From the NCBI GenBank assembly GCA_016794525.1, contig JAEUJY010000038.1, forward strand, positions 1-42,118: 42,118 nt of DNA, written 5' to 3'. Below, piece by piece: positions 38,110 through 42,118 of this stretch. Position numbers and translations under genes: made by a program. Position 1 is the first letter of the stretch. The number at the start of each line of letters is the position of its first letter. Below the pieces are notes generated by a model. The model was not told the origin of the DNA, searched no databases, and worked only from the letters and a program-made list of their open reading frames with translations. The DNA comes from Myxococcales bacterium. GTDB taxonomy: Bacteria; Myxococcota_A; Polyangia; Haliangiales; Haliangiaceae.

Positions 38110-39942
38110 TCAGCGGGGCGCGCTCAGGGCCCGGGCGCTGGCTCGCACCGACGCGGCCAGCGCCGCCCGGTCGACGCCGCGCAGCGCGGCCCGGGCGAAC
38201 ATCTGCATGCCCGGCAGGTCGGCGTGGGCGTCGATCGCGCCGGCCACCGGCGCGCCGGCCACCGCCCGCGCCTGGTCGAGCCGCACGGTGCCGAGCAAGA
38301 AGCCGATCTCGGTGGCGGTGTCGGTGCCGGGGTCGTAGTCGAACGCGACGCCGAACACGCCGACGAAGCCGACGTCGAACGTGAACGGCACGAACCAGGC
38401 CTGGGGCCAGGCCACGACGACCGCGAGGATGTGCCCGTCGGTGGCGCGGCGGCCGAAGACCTGCAAGAGCTCGCTGGCCGGCTGCCCCGGCTGCGGGTTG
38501 GGATCGCGGCCGGCCATCACGCCGACCGGCGTCGTGACGTAGGTGGCGGCGCCGACGGTCACGGTCATCGTGCCGGCGCCGACCGCCAGCGGGTTGGGCG
38601 CGCCCAGCGTGCCGTAGGTCGTGCTGAACGCCGACTCGACGGTGCCGCGGACGTCGAGGCACGGGTACTCGCCGAGCGGCTCGGTCCAGGTGGGGCCGGC
38701 GTCGAGCTCGGCGGTGAGCAGCGCGCGGCGGCCGGTGATGAACGCGCGGACGTCGGCGAGCGCGGCGCGCCAGCCCGGATCGGTGGCGTCGGCGATCGGA
38801 CCGATCAGCGCGACCATGCGATCGACCTCGGCCAGGAGCTCGGCCTCGTTCCACACCGTCGCCAGCAGCGTGCGCTCGCGGGTCAGGAAGCGCGCGCGGC
38901 CGGTGGCGGTGCCGTACAGGCGGTTGGCGAGGAAGCCGGCGGCGGCGACCGCGTTGGGGCCGGTGGCGGGATCGCCGAACGGGTGGTTGGGCTGGAACGT
39001 GCCGTCGACGCCCCACGGCAACAGCACGTGCTTGCCGGTGCCGAGGTCGTGGAAGACGAAGTAGTTGTTGCGGTTCGACGCGTAGCCGTCCCACTGCCCG
39101 GTGATCACCTCCATCGCCCAGTACGACTCGAACTGCTCGCGATCGAGCGTGGCCGCGACCGCGGCGTCCATCGCCGCGTCGTCGGTGAGCTGCAGCGCGT
39201 CGACCAGCGCGGTGAGGTCGCTGCGATCGCCGTTGCCCTTGGGATCGAAGGTGCCGGTCCAGCCCGGGCGGAAGTCCGAGAGCGTGCCCTCGTAGAGGTT
39301 GCCGTCGCCGTTGGCGAAGTTGCGCCGGGTGAACTCGTGGTCGACGCTCTCGACGTTGACGTAGACGCCGAGGTCGGCGCCGTTGACGCGGACCCGCGCG
39401 AAGTTGCAGCGCGACGCGACCAGCCCGGCCTTGCGGAACATCGCGTAGGCCAGGCACTGCCGGACGTACGCCGGATCCTGGTTGGCGTTGTTGAGCGTGA
39501 GCTTCTCGAGGCCGAGGTAGCGCTGCCCGGCGACGTACTCGTCGAAGTCGAGCTTGAGCGACGGCTTCTCGGTGTTGAGCGACCCGAGCAGGCCCTTCTT
39601 CTTGATGCCGACCTGATCGAGGCGCGTGCCGTCGATGGTGACGGTGGCCGCGAACTTGGTGAACGGGCTGGGGAACGGCTGCGCCAGGCAGTCGCCCTCG
39701 ATCATCTCGGCGATCGAGCGGGTCTGGACCCGCAGCGCGTCCCAGTCGGCGGGCGCCATCGTGATCGCGACGTCGACGATGTGATCCGGCGCGAACAGCG
39801 CCGGCGTCAGATCGGGGCCGGCGTCGATGGCCGCGTCGACCGCAGCGTCGGCGCCGCCGTCGGGCGCGGCGGTGTCGTCGCCCCCGCCACCGCAGGCGGC
39901 GAGTGTGGCCAGAAGCGACAGGATCAGCGCGCGGCGGGGCAT
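38110..39942 (-). CDS. CotH-kinase family lipoprotein
   Basis: The 610-residue product starts MPRRALILSLLATLAACGGG (lipobox LAAC) with an Asp/Ala linker. Residues about 55-350 match the CotH atypical protein kinase: ITMAPADWDALRVQ, VGIKKKGLLGSLNTEKPSLK (substrate-binding Lys), LNNANQDPAYVRQCLAYAM, ARVRVNGADLGVYVNVE, NRNNYFVFHDLG and PWGVDGTF. In CotH of Bacillus the last motif is PWDxD; here the first Asp is Gly while the second is kept, as I recall in several myxobacterial homologues. The C-terminal 200 residues form an additional strand-rich domain. CotH phosphorylates surface coat proteins; here it may modify secreted partners such as the adjacent lipoproteins. Confidence 0.92.
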   Translation of the reverse strand: MPRRALILSLLATLAACGGGGDDTAAPDGGADAAVDAAIDAGPDLTPALFAPDHIVDVAITMAPADWDALRVQTRSIAEMIEGDCLAQPFPSPFTKFAATVTIDGTRLDQVGIKKKGLLGSLNTEKPSLKLDFDEYVAGQRYLGLEKLTLNNANQDPAYVRQCLAYAMFRKAGLVASRCNFARVRVNGADLGVYVNVESVDHEFTRRNFANGDGNLYEGTLSDFRPGWTGTFDPKGNGDRSDLTALVDALQLTDDAAMDAAVAATLDREQFESYWAMEVITGQWDGYASNRNNYFVFHDLGTGKHVLLPWGVDGTFQPNHPFGDPATGPNAVAAAGFLANRLYGTATGRARFLTRERTLLATVWNEAELLAEVDRMVALIGPIADATDPGWRAALADVRAFITGRRALLTAELDAGPTWTEPLGEYPCLDVRGTVESAFSTTYGTLGAPNPLAVGAGTMTVTVGAATYVTTPVGVMAGRDPNPQPGQPASELLQVFGRRATDGHILAVVVAWPQAWFVPFTFDVGFVGVFGVAFDYDPGTDTATEIGFLLGTVRLDQARAVAGAPVAGAIDAHADLPGMQMFARAALRGVDRAALAASVRASARALSAPR

Positions 39943-40038
39943 CCTCCCATTCGACAGCAACCCGCGTGCCCGCCGCAACCTCCGCTGATCGCGCATGGTT
40001 GGCCGATCGCGGCGGTGCGCTGTGGCGGACCGCGACGA

Positions 40039-40770
40039 TCAGCGGGCGATCGGCAGCCGGCCGGCGGCGACCAGGCGGCCGTCGGGGCCGGCGGCCAGGA
40101 CCACCGCCTCGAGCCCGGCGGCGCGCCAGCCCGGCTCGAGCGGCACCGCGGCGCGGTCGGTGAGCGGCACCAGCGCGCGCACGACCCGATCGTTGCGCAG
40201 CGTCTCGCCCTCGTTCTCGCCGGCCGCGACGCGGGTGACCAGCGCGTCCTCGACGATCGCCACCGCGCCGCGCGCGCCGGCCGGCACCGCCGCCGCGACC
40301 TCGACCGCGCCGTCGACGACCCGCGCCGTGCCGGCGATCGCGGGCAGCCGCGGCGCCTGGGCGATGGCCGCGGCGACCGCGGCGCGGCGCGAGCCGACCA
40401 CCGCGCCGCCGCCGTTGATCACCAGCGCCGGGGTGTAGACCCGATCGCCGTCGCCGCGGGCGTACGCCTCCTGGCGCGCGCTCCACGCCGGCCGCGACCA
40501 CGGATCGGCCCAGCCCAACCGGTTCCAGTAGTCGACGTGGAACGCCAGCGCGATCACGTCGCGGCGATCGCGGGTCAGCTCGGTCAGCAGGCGATCGGCC
40601 GGCGGGCACGAGCTGCAGCCTTGCGACGTGAACAGCTCGACCACGACCGCGCCGTCGACGGGCGCGGGCGCCATCGGCCCGGGTGTCGACGCGGACGCCG
40701 GTGGCGAGGCCGGCACCCGGCCGTCGGCCGTCGAACACGCCGTGACGATCACCGCAGCGAGCCAGCGCAT
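40039..40770 (-). CDS. DUF1223 thioredoxin-fold exported protein
   Basis: The 243-residue product begins MRWLAAVIVTACSTADG, with a lipobox-like TAC. After a Pro/Ser linker, VVVELFTSQGCSSCPPADRLL and LAFHVDYWNRLGWADPWS and the following YTPALVINGG are diagnostic of DUF1223 (thioredoxin-like fold, CxxC in GCSSC). The C-terminal half is a beta-rich domain. Family role is unknown; the exposed CxxC suggests thiol-disulfide chemistry or metal binding in the envelope. It is divergent from the next gene (50 bp). Confidence 0.93.
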   Translation of the reverse strand: MRWLAAVIVTACSTADGRVPASPPASASTPGPMAPAPVDGAVVVELFTSQGCSSCPPADRLLTELTRDRRDVIALAFHVDYWNRLGWADPWSRPAWSARQEAYARGDGDRVYTPALVINGGGAVVGSRRAAVAAAIAQAPRLPAIAGTARVVDGAVEVAAAVPAGARGAVAIVEDALVTRVAAGENEGETLRNDRVVRALVPLTDRAAVPLEPGWRAAGLEAVVLAAGPDGRLVAAGRLPIAR

Positions 40771-40820
40771 GCCGAGCCTACGCGTCGCGACCGCGGCGGT
40801 TACGTGCGAAGCTGGCGCCG

Positions 40821-42118
40821 ATGTGCCGCTCCGCGCTCGTGGTCGCGATCCTCGCGGTGGCGGTGGTGGAGACGCCGAGGCCGGCGCGCGCGGGCGACGA
40901 TCCGCTCGGCGAGGGCGCGGCCGCGGCGGCGCGCCTGGCCGACGAGGCCCGCCAGCTGAGCGAGACCGCGCGCGACGTGCGCGACCTGCTCTACTACCTC
41001 TCGGATCCGCGCGGCTTCCAGTACGACTACTACCGGGCCAGCGAGCAGCTCACCAACGATCCGGTGCTGGGCCCGCTGGCCCACAACCTCGCCGAGCTGT
41101 ATCGCCACCGCCAGTGGGAGGCCAAGGTGCAGGGCCAGGCGATGGTCGACAGCGCCACGCCGGCGTCGCTCGCCGTCGGCGCCGGGCTCACCTGGGACGC
41201 GCCGCTGTGCCGGCTGTTCGAGGCCCAGGGCAGCGTCCAGGGCTTCTACGACGACGGCAAGGCCCAGGCGGCGATGGCCTACGGCGTCGGCGGCTGCCTG
41301 CCGCTGCCGTTCGACACCTTCGAGCTCGGCTACCGCGGCCGCCGCGACGTGCGCAACTCGCTGCTGGCGCGGCCGATCGCGCTGGGCGAGCGCGCCAGCG
41401 GCGACACCGTCTACGCCAACCTGCGCTTCTACCGCTGGCTGTCACAGGATCACCAGATCGACGTCGCGCCGATGCGGTTCCAGTTCGACTGGGTCCACGG
41501 CGGCGCGACGACGTTCCAGTCGTGGGCGTCGTTCCAGCCGGTGTACTGGGCGCGGCGCGGACGCGGCCTGGGCGGGCGCGACCAGACCTACGACTTCATG
41601 AAGATCGCGTTCACGACGCTGGGGCTGACCGACGACGGCGTCGACGATCCGCTGGTCGCGGCGATCTCGCCGCTGGCGATCAGCGGCGTGCGGCTGGGCG
41701 ACCACGTCGCGATCGGCCTCGACGTCGGCTTCGAGATCGGCGAGTTCCACCCGCCGGGGACGATCGAGGCGGTCCAGCGCGACGCGCTGCACCTCGACGC
41801 CACGGTGCAGGCGCGGCGCGGCCGCGCCACCCTCGAGGTCCACGCGATCAACGGCATGTACCCGACCTCGGCCAACCAGATCCTCGACGAAGATCGCCTG
41901 ACCGCGCGGCTCGACGTCGACCGCCCGGCGGCGTGGCTGCGCGCCGACGGGTTCGTCTCGCACGCGCGCCTGCTGAGCCTGACCCGCTACTCGCAGCGGG
42001 TGTGGACCTACGGCGCCGGCGTCGACGGCACGCTGGCGATGACCGACCACCTGTTCCTGTACGCGCGGGCCGAGGGCGCGCGCAACGTCGTCGTCGACGA
42101 GGACGCCGCGGTGCCCGC
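40821..42118 (+). CDS. Secreted beta-strand-rich (outer-membrane-type) protein, partial
   Basis: The frame is open from ATG 40821 to the window end (432 codons, no stop), so the C terminus is missing. The signal peptide MCRSALVVAILAVAVVETPR ends near ARAGDD. The mature part is rich in alternating strands and aromatic residues: GFQYDYYRASEQLTND, LGYRGRRDVRNSLL, YANLRFYRWLSQDHQ, FQSWASFQPVYWARRGRG, and HARLLSLTRYSQRVWTYGAG. This suits a beta-barrel or large surface protein. No family was recognised. It is divergent from the DUF1223 gene. Confidence 0.85.
   Translation, partial: MCRSALVVAILAVAVVETPRPARAGDDPLGEGAAAAARLADEARQLSETARDVRDLLYYLSDPRGFQYDYYRASEQLTNDPVLGPLAHNLAELYRHRQWEAKVQGQAMVDSATPASLAVGAGLTWDAPLCRLFEAQGSVQGFYDDGKAQAAMAYGVGGCLPLPFDTFELGYRGRRDVRNSLLARPIALGERASGDTVYANLRFYRWLSQDHQIDVAPMRFQFDWVHGGATTFQSWASFQPVYWARRGRGLGGRDQTYDFMKIAFTTLGLTDDGVDDPLVAAISPLAISGVRLGDHVAIGLDVGFEIGEFHPPGTIEAVQRDALHLDATVQARRGRATLEVHAINGMYPTSANQILDEDRLTARLDVDRPAAWLRADGFVSHARLLSLTRYSQRVWTYGAGVDGTLAMTDHLFLYARAEGARNVVVDEDAAVP

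Overview
The window is a very GC-rich stretch (nearly every third codon position is G or C) of a predatory or social delta-proteobacterial type genome. The closest fit is Myxococcota, possibly a Kofleriaceae or Polyangia relative. This is inferred from the many Ser/Thr kinases with TPR tails, the many lipoproteins whose lipobox cysteine is followed by an Asp/Ala-rich 'IDAAPDA' linker, CotH-type and IgGFc-binding-type surface lipoproteins, and orphan MshEN and receiver proteins. No rRNA or tRNA gene was recognised, so the taxonomic call rests on protein style only.

Left edge (1-2.3 kb): the start of a transposase runs off the window on the minus strand. Next comes a six-copy 50-bp tandem array with a palindromic CACGTG core, ending against the stop codon of a large lipoprotein with one CxxCH motif and propeller-like repeats. 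From 2.4 to 11.2 kb lie a TPR Ser/Thr kinase, a DUF1269 protein, ribonuclease G/E with a strong terminator, a ThrE-type amino-acid exporter and a hybrid histidine kinase. A 468-bp gene-free region with a hairpin separates the RNase and the exporter. From 11.3 to 17.5 kb lie small lipoproteins, a three-gene Cys-rich operon including a c-type cytochrome, a SIMPL-domain protein, and a tightly overlapped operon of two lipoproteins plus an exported amidohydrolase.

The middle (17.6-27.4 kb) holds a 928-residue TPR metallopeptidase, divergent from a membrane protein and its coupled partner. It also holds a lipase-like alpha/beta hydrolase lipoprotein, an orphan MshEN (GspE N-terminal) protein, a MITE-like inverted-repeat element, a lipoprotein whose leader is made of that repeat DNA, an active-looking GGDEF diguanylate cyclase, and an uncharacterised protein. 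From 27.4 to 32.2 kb a receiver-like protein is translationally coupled to a kinase/zinc-ribbon/ATPase/TPR regulator whose reading frame is broken by one in-frame TAG, followed by a PcaF-type thiolase.

The right part (32.3-42.1 kb) encodes mostly exported proteins: a lipoprotein pair, a SEC-C zinc protein, a membrane protein, a jelly-roll-like lipoprotein, an IgGFc-binding-domain lipoprotein, a CotH-kinase lipoprotein, a DUF1223 thioredoxin-fold protein, and a partial outer-membrane-type protein running off the end.

Functionally the window combines signal transduction (three kinases, a receiver, a GGDEF cyclase, a possible c-di-GMP-binding MshEN protein) with a large surface and secreted lipoprotein set. 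No complete, clearly novel multi-gene system was found. The strongest leads are the nonsense-split regulator, the 50-bp palindromic array, the MITE-like element and the MshEN/GGDEF proximity.
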